Shown in pieces: positions 34,930 to 46,438 of a stretch of DNA of 64,000 bases. The notes under the pieces are model-generated. The model was not told the origin of the DNA and did not search any database. It saw only the letters and a list, made by a program, of their open reading frames with translations. The translations under genes were made by a program, and so were the position numbers. The stretch is from NCBI GenBank assembly GCA_021018815.1, contig JAITYX010000052.1:2470501-2534500 (forward strand), written 5' to 3'. Positions within the stretch are counted from its first letter, which is position 1; each line of letters starts with the position of its first letter. Source of the DNA: Talinum fruticosum (taxonomy: Eukaryota; Streptophyta; Magnoliopsida; Caryophyllales; Talinaceae).

Positions 34930-36205
34930 GGAATTTATTTTATTAACATTTACCTATTTAAATCAACTTTTACCTTAATTCACATATGGTAAATATCATT
35001 AAAAAAAAAACCTTCCAATTCCAATTAACGGTGACAGCTGGCATAAAAAGCAAGTTGTACTTCCATATTAGCCCTTAATTCATTAAAGAGTTAAATCTCT
35101 GTTCTCTTTTCTTCTTCTCCCCAGGACCTATTACCATAGCCAATGTGTTGAATCTTCAGGTACAAAATTATCGTCTTTTCTCTTCTCTATTGTTCTCTCT
35201 TAATCTTCTTCTTCCTCCTATTGATTCCTAAACTTCTTCTTTTTTTTTCTTTTTTTTTTTATGCATCTATTCTTCTTCCTCTCGTTTTTTATTTAATTCG
35301 AAATTAGGAGTCCTTAAATCTTGGTCATTCATTGGAATTGATATTGTTGCAGTTCGATATAATGAGAAGTATGGATGGATCTTTAAATTAGGGATTTGAT
35401 GATGGAAGAAAGAAAATTAATTGTCCAAGATGCAAAATAGCTTGTGAAGTTGAATGCAGTGTGTCCAGATGTCCGAAGAACCGTAGTAACTGAGTATGTT
35501 AATTAATGAAAAAATAAAAAATTATTAAGAAAAAAACTACTTATTACTATGGTTCTATAATACAAATAACTATAATTTTTTCATTAACATATTCAATTAT
35601 TAACAAATTCTAAATAACCATAATACAACAATTGAATAACAAAAAAATTATTTAAAAAATAGAAGTCATGGAACAATATCAACTGCCTTATTAAAAATAA
35701 AACAATATTAACTGGAAAATTTGCACATTTCATTTATTGAAATTTATCATATACAGTACATCTCTAAAACTGTGCCATATCATTAATCAACTCAAAGCAT
35801 ACCCTGTTTAATCCAGCCCGCTACTTCATATTTTCAAAGCAATTGTAATCACAATAATCACAAAAACTGCGGGAAGAAGAAGAATGAACAGATGCAAAAA
35901 GAGAGAAGAAAATTACGAATCAATAGGAGAAGACAAAGAAGACTAAGAGAGACGAGAGAAGGCGATAATTTTGTACAAATTTAGCACCTTGGCTATGATG
36001 ATGGGTACTTGAGGAGAAGAAGAAAAAAGAACACAGAAGAGTCAAATTCAACTCTATAATGAATTAAGAGCTAATACGGAAATACATCTTATTTTTCATG
36101 TCAGCTGTCACTGTTAATCAAAATTAAAAAATTTATGATATTTATCATAGATGAATTAAGGTAATTAATTTGAATAGGTAAAGGCCAATAAAATGATTTT
36201 TTGTT
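34930..36205. repeat. Large inverted-repeat element with about 350-bp arms
   Basis: The left arm (about 34930-35283) and right arm (about 35871-36205) are inverted and about 80% alike by eye. Both contain GGTGACAGCTGGCAT / GTGACAGCTGACAT, TTAGCCCTTAATTCATTA / TTAGCTCTTAATTCATTA, TACAAAATTATCG and CTATTGATTC. The spacer of about 590 bases is AT-rich with no coding sequence. A (TA)n tract borders the left end. It could be a MULE-type or other foldback MITE; I cannot fix the termini or a target duplication. Confidence 0.75.
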
Positions 36206-36239
36206 GAAGCACACAATTTTTCCAAAATTAATTGCCAAC

Positions 36240-37158
36240 TCTCTCTCTCCCCACACAAGTATAGCAGCTGCTCAATTGTCGCCGCCGCCGGTGTTTTCCC
36301 CAAATGGCCACTGTGCTTTGCTGTTTGCTGCTCTTAACGCAGGTTCCTCCAAGCAACTTTTTTTCAGTTTTTCATAAAATTGGTCTGTTTGTTTATCGAA
36401 GCAGATACCCAAATCATGAATTCTATTGATCATCCTTGATTACTGCTTTATATTTACTGTACTTGTATGAGATAGCTTTTCTGTTAATAATTTGTTGGAG
36501 TTCAAAATTGTCAACAAATTCACTAATTTAATTTTGAATTTCAGCGTAAGTTTGTTGAATTAGGGAGTAAAGAGCCCTGGGAATTAAGATTATATGTGAT
36601 ACTAATATGCATAGATCAATGTGCTTTAATAAGGACAGTAGAGATGTGGTTTGTTGTCCCTTCAACTTGAAAAATGAACCCCATTTCTCTAAAAAGTCGA
36701 TTAGTGTTGACTGTGAATCCTGGGTTTGGGTGGGATACTTAAGCCGAAGAGAGAAAAAGAAGAAAAATCTTAGTGGGGGCATTATTTGCCCCTATGGGTA
36801 TTCTCATTTTGGGGAGTGCTTTAGATGTCAAATGATCAAAATCGATCTCTTCGCAGCTTGTCTTATTACTGGATTCATTGTGGCTAAGGTTTTTGCTTTA
36901 ACTGGAAATCTTTACAGTTTCCCTTTCGGTTGGCCACATTGGGCCTTTAATGTGGTTGTCCTTGAATTTACGTGCAAAGTGTGTAATATCTACCATATTC
37001 CCATGCCAACTCTCGTACAGGGATGTGTGTAACCATCAAATTATAGATAGTTGAATGGAAGAACCTGGAATTGAGCTATGTTAGACAGAAAAATATACTA
37101 TTTGGTTATTTATCAGTGCTAAGGAATTGATGGAAGGTGCAACGCTTTTCGGAGACTT
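36240..37158 (+). promoter_or_regulatory. 5' noncoding exon and leader intron of F-box unit C
   Basis: A GCC-repeat-containing leader with TGTGCTTTGCTGTTTGCTGC ends in CGCAG|GTTCCTCC at 36342; unit E has the same GCTTTGCTGTTTGTTGC leader at 53898. The acceptor is TATCAG at 37116. A 141-codon frame at 36607-37032 lies wholly in this intron and aligns at nucleotide level with the introns of B, D and E; I treat it as non-coding. Confidence 0.5.
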
Positions 37159-38929
37159 ATGAACAGCCAGAATAATCAAGATTTGGATCAAATCAGCGAG
37201 TTCCCAGATTCGATTCTTCTTCATATACTATCTTGTCTGCCGACTAAGGTTGCTGTGAGCACTAGCTTGCTATCCAAGAGATGGATGAATCTGTGGACTG
37301 AGTTGTCTGTTCTGGACTTTGATTGGGACTTCAAACCGTGGATGAAGTCAGAGACAGACATGAGTGATTATGAAGGGAAAAAGGATTCCTTTGAAAGGGT
37401 ATTGCATTTGAACTGTGCTCCACATATAAGAAGGTATAGATTTGCCAGCCTCTGTGACTTCCATTCCCCTGTCCTAGGAGCATGGCTCAGTGCTTTGTGC
37501 CTATGCCAAGTTAGGGGAATCCTTGTTTTGAATTTTGCTATTGATATTGTTAAACCCCTTTTTACCTCTGAGATCTTTAAGCTTGAAAGCCTATCTGTTT
37601 TAGATTTGTCTTATCTGCACATTAAATTTGCCCAAAAGATGGTACGTATTCGGCTTCCTAATCTGAAAACCCTGCATCTCCAGCACATAATTACTTGTTT
37701 CAACAATGGCTTTTTCAGTAGGCTTGTAGCTGGCTGCCCTGTCCTTCAGGAATTGGTTGTCATCTCAAGCCGCTCCTACAGAATAGAAATACACAGCTTA
37801 ATTTTGTATACGTTAAAAATATCCAATTCAGAGACACCTCCCCCCCACCCCCAAACACAAAACAGTCACTCTAGAAGCCCCGGATCTGAAATGGCTGTGT
37901 CTTTACTATGTAAACCTGTGCTATAAGGGTAGTAATATACCGTCATTGACCAAAGCAATTATCCAAAGTTCATTGCCATAATTTGAGATTCTCAAAGGAA
38001 TCCTCAGGACGAGTATTGCATTGGGACTACTACAGTGTAAGATATACCTCTTTGTCTTGTTATTTGCTACTTCTTGTGAGCTGTGATTCAATATATTCTT
38101 GTTCATAATTGCTCCATCTCTGCCTCCTTCATGTAAGCAGATTAGTGAACTTGATTGTGAACACCTGCCTCAGTTTGACAATCTGAACTGTTTGAAGATG
38201 GAGGTTTATTGTGCTTACGAGTTGGGTTTTATACTCGACATGATGAGCCACTGCCCTAATTTGCAGAATTTCATCCTTCACTTTGTGAGTTTCAGTTCCT
38301 TGATATTTTATTGTATTTTTAGATGCAACGTATTGGAATATAATGTACCAATATTTTTCTAAGGTAGTTACTTTCAACATAACAAGGCTGATTTTTGACA
38401 TGGTGACCCGCTCAAAAGCTTACATGTTAGGTAGTTTTTGACTTGTATCCGGTGTTGCTCACAGACCACTTATTCCTTCCCCCACTACTACAAAACTGCT
38501 AAATAGCGATGGAAATTGGCGACGGAAACCATTCCGTCGCCACATGGCGACGGAATCAGCGACGGAGACTGACAAAAAATGACACCTATTTCGGACAACG
38601 ACGGAATTAGCGATGGAATAAGGCATCCGTCGCTATTTTGGGATTAGCGACGGAACATGCCGTCGTTATTCCGTCGCTGAGAGGATTAGCGATGGAATAT
38701 TCCGTCGCTAAGCCGTCGCAAGTGAGCGGCCGATATTTCGGATATTACAAAACCCAAAAAAAGAATTAAATTAAGTTAGTAATTAGCAACGGAATTTTCC
38801 GTCGCTGGTCCGTAGCTGATGAAAAATTTTTAATTAGCGATGGAACAACGACGGACTGTTCCATCGCTAATTACGAATATATCTAGATCCGCCCTTCGGC
38901 CGGACTGAATTTCGCAGCGCGAGAGAGAG

Positions 38930-39235
38930 AGAGAGTCGAGGTTCCGAGAGTTAACCCCGCCGATTCACCACCGCCAATCCCCACTCCAGCCGGCGACTCG
39001 GCCCCCGCCCTGCACGGCCGTCCCCTGCTGCCGGCCGCCGCCCTTCCTCCGCCACTTGAGGAACACGAAGGCCGAAGACTTCACCGTTCTCCTTGGTTTC
39101 TCCCGACCCGTGTCCCGCCGCTGCTGCCGCCTAGGTGGAGGACGCCGCCGCCGCACCACCGCTGCCGCCGCCACACGCCTGTCCTTCCGCCGCCTGTGCC
39201 ACCGGTGCTGCCCATAGTTTTGAGGTATGGTTTTG
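38930..39235. other. GC-rich island inside the CACTA element
   Basis: About 300 bases very rich in CCGCCG/GCCGCC lie between the left subterminal repeats and the transposase region, followed by a GT-type donor (TTGAG|GTATGG at about 39225). The likeliest reading is the untranslated leader exon of the element's transcript. Frames such as the arginine-rich one on the minus strand are by-products of GCC repeats. Capture of host DNA cannot be ruled out. Confidence 0.45.
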
Positions 39236-39856
39236 TTGATTTTTATTAGATTTATGGTTTTATAAAATTGAAATTGAAATTGATGAATATATGTAATTTG
39301 TTGGAAATTAATGTTGTTTGTGAATGAATTTGAGAAGAAAAATGTGCAATTGTGTTGTTTATGGAGTAAATGTTATTGAAGTTAAATTTAGGATTTTTAA
39401 AAATGTAACTTGAAATTGATGAATATATGTAATTTGGTGGATATTAATGTTGTTTGTGGATGAATTTGAAAAGAAAAAATGTGCAATTTTGTTGGATTTG
39501 TTGGACATTATTGTTGAAGTTGAGGTAAGTGGTTTTTGTGATTTATATATGTGTAATTGTTTGTTGTTTATTTGTGTGAGGTTGTTTATGCTAATTAGGT
39601 ATGATTATAGGTATGATTAGGTATGATTAGTTTAATTATATTTATATGAGTTCATTTATGCTAATTAGGTATGATTAGTTTAATTATGATATAAATATTT
39701 ACGAGTAAAATATAGAAATTAAAGAAATTTATGTATAATAAAAAATATATAGATGCATAATGGTTATATATAGATTATTTTCGTTATAGAAAATATGTAA
39801 TCATATAACATCTCCATGTATTGGTATTATTAACTAATAATTTAATAAATTGTTAA

Positions 39857-42290
39857 ATGTCAATCGGAATATATATGGACGGGCCTACGCATCGTAGATG
39901 GATGTATCGTAGGTTATTACCCGGTAGAGTTGGGTATAGACAAGAGTTTTTAGACGGGGTTGACGAGTTTAATGCACATGCTAGAAGCCAATCAGAATTT
40001 GTACATAATCAACAATATAGGTGTCCATGTCGCAAATGCGAAATCGGAAGTATAAGGATCCCGATGAAGTTAAGTTGCACCTCTATCAATATGGTTTTCT
40101 TCCAAACTATTGGTATTAGACTAGTCATGGAGAAATAGATCCTCATTTACATGAGGATCAAACAATGGCTTCTAACATATTCAGCGACGAAAGTAGCGCC
40201 AATCATATGAACTACGGCGATGCGAGAAACAAATATCGACCAGTATGAATGATATGGTCACGGATGCCATCATCTCAAATCAAAACTCTACAAGTGAGCC
40301 TCCAAATACACATGCCCAAAGTTTCTTTAATATGGTTGAGGCTGCGCAACAATCTTTGTGGGTAGGAAATAAAACTCACACTCGAGTTGTCCGCACACCG
40401 TTAGAATGTTGAGTATCAAGTCCGACTACAACATGCATCAAAATTGCTTTAATGAAATTGCTCAACTTATGAAGGAGATTTGTCCGCTCGATAACCGAGT
40501 TCCTCGTGACATTCACCATGCAAAGAAGGTTATTAAAAATCTTAGGATGAATGTTAAAAAAATTGATTGTTGTCGACAAGGTTGCATGTTGTTCTACAAA
40601 GAGGACATTAACCTTGATTCATGCAAGTTTTGTGGTCATGCAAGATGGAAGCGTCAAAGGGAAAGACAAGGCAAAAGTCAAATAACTCCATTTGCAAGGA
40701 TGCATTACTTGCGGTTAATACCAAGACTTCAGCGCTTGTTTGCTTCAAAAACCACGGCAGAGCACATGAGATGGCATTATAAGAGTGTAAGAGAGGATAG
40801 TGTCCTCTGTCATCCTTCAGATGATAAAGCATGGAAACATTTTGATAGAGTTCACCCCGAATTTGCTAGCAGCCCAGTCTTGAATCAAGCGAGTGCTAGC
40901 GATCGAGAAAAGATTCGAATTGAGCCGGATGGTGAAGGGTAAGTGTGATAATAAGTAATAAAATAAATTAAGCATATTAATTATTAGGAGAACTGACTAT
41001 TTTATATGTTTCTTGATTAGGTTCTTCCCTATTGACAAAGTTGTGAAAGCAAGTACGACGGAGCTTGGCCTACATGGGGTAAAGTCCCTCGATCACAACG
41101 TGATCGGTGGTTTTCTAAGTTTAAGGTAATGACAAATCTCTAGTTTTCTGAATTTCAGCTAATATAATGACTTATTGTGCATGTTCGAACATTATATTAT
41201 AATTTCATAACTTATAAACTACTTTTTTATTTATATAGAAATTTTTCACTTGGTCTCCAACCGATGAAGTCCAAATAAGAAGAAATTTTGAAAAGAAAAG
41301 AAGTGATCAATTAAAGGACTTCATGCTCAAGGAGAGGAAAAATAAGAAGAAGCTGAAATGGTTGGGTGACAACTACGGCGCGAGTTGCTCGAATATTGGG
41401 AAGCTGCTGACTACAAGAAGTTACGTGAGCAAGCTCGGAAAAACCGACATGCTGATCAAGGGGGACTTGGTTCATCGCTCCATACTTGTGGCTCAATCCC
41501 GACGACGGAGCATAAGCGGCGATTGGTACATACCCCTTTCTTAATGATTACGCATGCAACTATTAACATATTCATATTAGTAAATTGATTCTCTACTAAC
41601 TTGTTTTTATTTAGATGAAGGAGCTTAAAGAAGTTCAGCCTCTACCGACCCAACTATTTTCACGTACGCACAAAACAAAAAAGGACGAATGGGTCGACAA
41701 AAATCCAAGGCCATTTACGTGAGTAACCTTATATATGCATTTTGCATATTTTTCTATCTATTGTTTTCGTTAACAACCTCGTGATATTTTTACATGCCTC
41801 AAATATTTATATTATATTCAGGATAAATTTCAAAAAGAGTGGGAAGAGTTGCAAAACACTCAACCCACTCAAACTTCCAATGATGACCCCAACTCTTCGA
41901 GGATCATGTCTCCACCCCTTCACAACATGAGTTGTGGGTCAAAGCCAATGCGAACAAGAAAGGTCGCATTTATGGACTTGGATCTGAAGCTAGAAACTTG
42001 AAACCAACCATGCCCTTCAAATCACCGAAACCTTCTACTGCAGATGACTCGAATTGAGATCAACGAGTGCATAATTTAAATTCTAAGTTACAGCAATGGA
42101 TTGAGCATGCTCGGGTGCTTGAGTTGCAAAATAAACGAGTTGAAAGAAAAGGTCGACGGTTTCAGCTGAGCCAATAGCACGAATGAATGAATTTCTGCAG
42201 TCTCGGCAAGCATCCGGATCTCACCGCTGATCAGCACAACCACAAGAGGAAGAGGAAGAGGATGAGGAAGAGGATGAGTGAGGACCATGA
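39857..42290 (+). pseudogene. CACTA transposase remnant: TNP2 N-terminus joined to a Transposase_24-type ORF
   Basis: A transposon-associated domain (RRWMYRRLLPGRVGYRQEFL, C-C-x-x-C at RCPCRKCE) opens the frame at 39857. After broken sequence, the frame 40406-40942 has the TNP2 zinc-like part (GCMLFYKED, CKFCGHARWKR) and YLRLIPRLQRLFASKTTAEH, then HFDRVHPEFA. Here TNP2 should continue into its catalytic region, but the frame passes into REKIRIEPDGEG, the start of the second CACTA ORF. A GT-AG intron (about 40940-41020) leads to TWGKVPRSQRDRWFSKFK, then KFFTWSPTDEVQ, HADQGGLGSSLH, EHKRRL and LFSRTHKTKKDEWVD (41090-41700). Stops are present. Confidence 0.8.
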
Positions 42291-43227
42291 ATTCATATGT
42301 CAACTATTGTTTATATTGGTGATCATTACTTTACTGAACTGTTTAGATGTGTTTAAGGTTTCTTGTGAGCTTTTGTTTGCTTGTTGTGTTGAACTTGTGA
42401 ATTTGTTTTAAATATGTTATGATTGTTCATGATGTTGAACATGTAAGTTGGATTTGTATATCCAACTTTGATGAGTTATTTGTGGCCGGCATATGTAAAT
42501 GCCAAATGTAAGTGTCACATATGTGAATGTTGGATTTGTATATCCATTCACAATTTTTGTATTAGGGTAACGAATAATTAGAAAATAATATTCAAAATTT
42601 TTGACGAACAGCGACGGATCAGCGACGGAACAATTCAAATCGGCGACGGAAAGTCGTTCCGTCGCTGAATGCCATCAGCTACGGAAGAGTAACCGTCGCT
42701 GATCCGTCGCTAAGAATCATTCCGTCGCTGAATTCAGTCAGCTACGAAAGCTTTTTCCGTCGCTGATCCGTCGCTAATTAGCGACAGATTTGAAATTTTC
42801 CGTCGCTGAAATTTAGCGACGGAATATTTCCGTCGCTAAGTTCGAAATTCCGTTGCTATTGGCCGATATTCCGTCGCTATTTCTGTCGCAAATTATCAGT
42901 TTTCTAGTAGTGCCCCCTTACGTTCAAAAAAAAAAAAGGGGAAAGGAATCAGCTATTCTATGACCACTATACACATGTTACAAATTAGTAGTCACAAATA
43001 AGCTTTCTTGCTAACCATAATGTCCGAAACTTTGTGGCGGTAGTTGAAAATAACAACCTATCGATGTCTAGGGAAAAAAATTGGTACATGACCATCAAAC
43101 ACCCTCAAAGGAAGGACTATTCGCGTGTAAAAACCCAATTTTATTCATTATTCTTAGTTCATGTTTATTTATTACTATGTCTTGATCGACCTGTTACACA
43201 GCTGAGATATTTGTTAACAGGATTGTT

Positions 43228-43489
43228 ACGAACACTATCGTGATTGGGCGCTACCAGACTGTGTGCCTCAGTGATCGCTATCATCTCTTAAAGTATTTCA
43301 ATTTCGTGCCTATGATCTGCATACATCTGATGTAGATATCTTGAAATACTTTCTGCAAAATGAGACAGTGTTGGAGGAAATGAAGCTCTGACTTCAAAAT
43401 ATGGGTTCTGAAAGGGTGCTGACAAAGCTCTTGAAGCCTCATAGGGCATCAAGTGCCTGTAAAATAATGTTCACTCGAGAAGCTCCATA
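43228..43489 (+). pseudogene. Displaced FBD exon of F-box unit C
   Basis: The acceptor GTTAACAG (43220-43227) precedes DCYEHYRDWALPDCVPQ, a TGA, then SLSSLKVFQFRAYDLHTSDV and DILKYFLQNETVLEEMKL. A short deletion after MKL shifts the frame before KPHRASSACKIMF. The same exon follows exon 2 within about 90 bases in the intact units; here it is 4.9 kb away because of the CACTA insertion. Confidence 0.85.
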
Positions 43490-43936
43490 AGTTGTGTGCC
43501 TGTGTAAATTTATTTTCAACGGAGACCCCTCGAACATCTTCCTGCAATTAATGCCTGGTTGATTTTGAGAGTTTATGTTGTCCTTGATTATTCAAAGTGG
43601 CTTGTAATCTTTTCCCTCCAAATATTTTGCTCATGTAAGATGTTCGAGGAAAACACATATGTGATGCTGTTATGGAGTTTCCTTACTGTTAGATGTCCTC
43701 TTCATCGGGGATGGTGTTTTCCTAGTCTGTAATCTATTTTGCATTGCTGTTCCACTAGAATTCTTTTCATTTTTTTTGCGAGCTGTTCCAGTAGAATTCT
43801 GTTTAGCTGCATTTTTTTCTCTTGAAAAAGTAAGAAAACAGTACATTAAGCACTAAGCCAACTTCGTTTATAGTTCCACGGATTTTAAAAGCTATGAAAC
43901 TAAATTTAAAAACTTTGAGAAGTCATTATTAATTTC

Positions 43937-44549
43937 TACTCCCGCGGTCCTATATCCATAGTTAAATTTTGGAAATACACAAACTAAGTATTCAATATCA
44001 TTCACATTGAAAACATTAGTAATGTCATCAAAAAGGAGAATTTGGACAATATTGTGGGATTTTTAAACTAAATATCTTTAACAATGGATGACAATGGTGG
44101 AAAATACAACTTTGATAAAGGAAGAAAAAATGCTACAAAACTGTCCAGCCATTAATGTACCACCCTGTTCTATTTTGGAAGGCTGAGGCTAGTAGAAGAC
44201 TTTAGTCGTAAGAATGAAGTATTGTCAAAAAGGCTGAGGTATTATGGTAGAAAAAATTGGACGCTTGCAATAAATTGAATTATCAAATTAGGGCTATAAA
44301 TGGCATGCTTGTAATTGCAGAAAATTTATCAAAAAAATTGTATGAGAATTCTAATAAACACTTTGAGTGTTAAAAGGTTGAGACTTTCTTCTTTCCTTTA
44401 TCAATTCGTAAGAGATTGGAAGTATAGAGTTCCTCTGTTGTTGGATTGGCCTCTAATGTGGTGATTTCAATTTCTGACTTGATTTCTCAATTCGGAAATT
44501 ACCTATCCCCCACCCATCCGGTGTCAAGAGATATGGGACAAAGGGAGTA
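43937..44549. mobile_element. Long Stowaway-like MITE
   Basis: The left end TACTCCCGCGGTCCTATATC and right end (other strand) TACTCCCTTTGTCCCATATC are inverted termini bounded by TA. The 613-bp length is long for the group, and the interior (including a 'gaagtattgtcaaaaaggctgagg' block) is non-coding. Confidence 0.6.
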
Positions 44550-44933
44550 TTAAGTTCTATGCACGTATTATAGTTTAAATGTATAAACAAATTATCATGG
44601 TCTCATTAATTAATTACTTATAAAAATTTAATAAAAGTATATTAGAAAGAAAAATAAATTTGTATAAGTTTATATCCTTAGACATGAAACTATGAAAATA
44701 TAAAGATTACGTATGTGAAATACATTTATTAAAAGAGAAACTGTGAAAATATGAAGATTAAGTATGTAAAAATACGTTTATAAAAAGAGAAACCTATTAT
44801 TATCGTTCTAAAAGTTAAATTTGAATCAACAGTTGACAAATCTTTTACCCCAAAAAAAAAAAGCCAATGCGTTATACTCGGGTATTAATTATGACCAATG
44901 AATAAAGTGCAATTTATTAGTCGGAGCGACTAT

Positions 44934-45359
44934 GGCCCTGTTCGACAACAGCGTTTTGAGTAGCTTTTAGCGTTTTGACCAAGTCAAAACACTAATCAAC
45001 CAAATATTAGCTTTCGGTAAGTTAGTGTTTTAACTAGTGTTTGCAGTAACTTTTAGCGTTTCAAGTAGTGTTTCGAAAAACTAATAATATTAGCTTTTTA
45101 CACTTAAAAGTAGCGTTTCATATTTTTTAACAAAAAATCCCTTCATTAATTTATAATTGACAAATTATTTATATCCTTTTACGTCAATTTACAATAATCA
45201 GTTAACTCAACCGCTAAATTTACCGAACATATTTATTCAACCGCTCAATTGAACAGTTATCCGCTAACAACTAAAATCTAACGAGTAGCTATTTAAACAA
45301 CTATCAGCTACACAAACAGTTATCCTCTACTCAAACAACTCATTTTACCAAACAGGGCC
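44934..45359. mobile_element. MITE with GGCCCTGTT termini and 3-bp target duplication
   Basis: The ends GGCCCTGTTCG and (other strand) GGCCCTGTTTG are inverted; both sides carry TAT (44931-44933 and 45360-45362). The interior repeats TTTTAGCGTTT and AGCTTTT motifs. Terminus and target-site size resemble Tourist/Harbinger-type MITEs. It ends about 120 bases before the leader exon of F-box unit D. Confidence 0.7.
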
Positions 45360-45565
45360 TATAAAGTTTCTGAGCTTCAGAAGCCATAAATGTGACAGTT
45401 TCAGCCTGGGATAGAAAAAGGGTTTATCAATTCTCTATATATCTCCTCTCTCTACCTAAGTTAAAGGCGAAGAGAGTAACGTTGTTATTTGCGTAGTTTC
45501 TCCATCCAAATTGCCATTATGCTGCTTTTGCTGACTTGCTTGTGTAACTCCAACTCAGGTTCTTC

Positions 45566-45570
<5 letters not shown>

Positions 45571-45639
<69 letters not shown>

Positions 45640-45640
45640 C
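45571..45640. repeat. (CT)n(TA)n compound microsatellite in leader intron of unit D
   Basis: About 24 CT units, once interrupted, pass into about nine TA units starting 12 bases after the leader-exon donor (CTCAG|GTTC at 45558). Confidence 0.95.
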
Positions 45641-46302
45641 TTCCCCCCCACCATCTGTCTCTAATCTGTATCTCCCCCAACAGTTTCCAGTAATTTCCCA
45701 CATTTAAACTTGTTATGACTTTGAGCAAACACTGAAATGTAACATCATTGGACACTTATTTGCTGGAAAATGCACCTTAGCACCAATGTTGCATATGGGT
45801 TTTGTTGACACCGTTTCTCTAGATTGAGGATTGTTGATTTTCACTCTTGGGTATGTGGGGAAATTTTGTCAAATGGGGATTTTCTCCAAATTAGGGTGGG
45901 AACTAGGAAGCAGAGGATTGGATGTCTAAATATCGAAATTCAAGCCTTTGTGTAATTTCTGGATTCATTAGAGCTACTTGCTGGGTTTTTGTTCTGATTG
46001 GAGATCTTTACTAGTTGCCCATTTGATTGTGGTCTTTAATATCCAGGAAATGATGAAAGAGCTCAACTTGTTGATTGAATTAGTTGACTTCTTTGAAACT
46101 TTATTCATTATATATCAACCATTCTAGATATACTAACTAAATGAATACGAAATTTTTATTAACACAATGGAGCGTATTAGATGGAAAGTATCTCCACCAA
46201 AATAGGGAGATTTTGATTAAAAGAATTAAAATCAACCAATCACTGTAAGTCAGTATACTTTTAATATACTTTTTGTTAATAAGAATAGAGTTTTTAATTT
46301 TT

Positions 46303-46303
<1 letters not shown>

Positions 46304-46348
<45 letters not shown>
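46304..46348. repeat. (TA)n microsatellite
   Basis: About 22 uninterrupted TA units lie just upstream of the start of F-box unit D. Confidence 0.97.
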
Positions 46349-46350
<2 letters not shown>

Positions 46351-46438
46351 TGTCCAGGTGCACAGTATTTGAGTTAAAGGACTTGGAATTGAGAGCCAAA
46401 AAAATGACTTTGTTTCTCTTTCTCAGTCTTAAGAATCT

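Larger units (their letters stand above)
38483..42912 (+). mobile_element. CACTA (En/Spm) transposon in intron 2 of F-box unit C
   Basis: The ends CACTACTACAAAACTG and (other strand) CACTACTAGAAAACTG are inverted repeats with one mismatch, flanked by 3-bp CCC (38480-38482 and 42913-42915). Both subterminal regions (38500-38880 and 42605-42890) are dense with TTCCGTCGCTA / TAGCGACGGAA motifs in both orientations, the usual transposase-binding arrays. Internal genes are TNP2-like and Transposase_24-like pieces. The 4.4-kb length is short for an autonomous element, and the TNP2 catalytic core is missing. Confidence 0.93.
37159..43489 (+). pseudogene. F-box/LRR/FBD pseudogene (unit C), split by a CACTA element
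   Basis: An upstream ATG (37130) runs into TGA at 37158-37160 after ten codons. The frame from 37159 has a good F-box (LDQISEFPDSILLHILSCL ... LSKRWMNLW) and LRR blocks (IRLPNLKTLHL). A C-rich tract near 37838-37853 shifts the frame (TPPPHPQTQ), and in the shifted frame a TAA follows IIQSSLP (37980). Exon 2 (38140-38284) is open up to its TTT|GTGAGT donor. The FBD exon is found only at 43228-43489, beyond the transposon, with a stop inside VPQ*SLSSLKVF and a frameshift before HRASSACKIMF. It is therefore dead independently of the intron insertion. Confidence 0.88.

Noticed and set aside
36607..37032. A 141-codon frame upstream of F-box unit C
   Set aside because: It lies in the leader intron and is alignable to non-coding introns of the other units, where the frame is not kept.
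38965..39174. Arginine/proline-rich frame in the CACTA element
   Set aside because: It is a by-product of the GCC-rich island, with no family resemblance.
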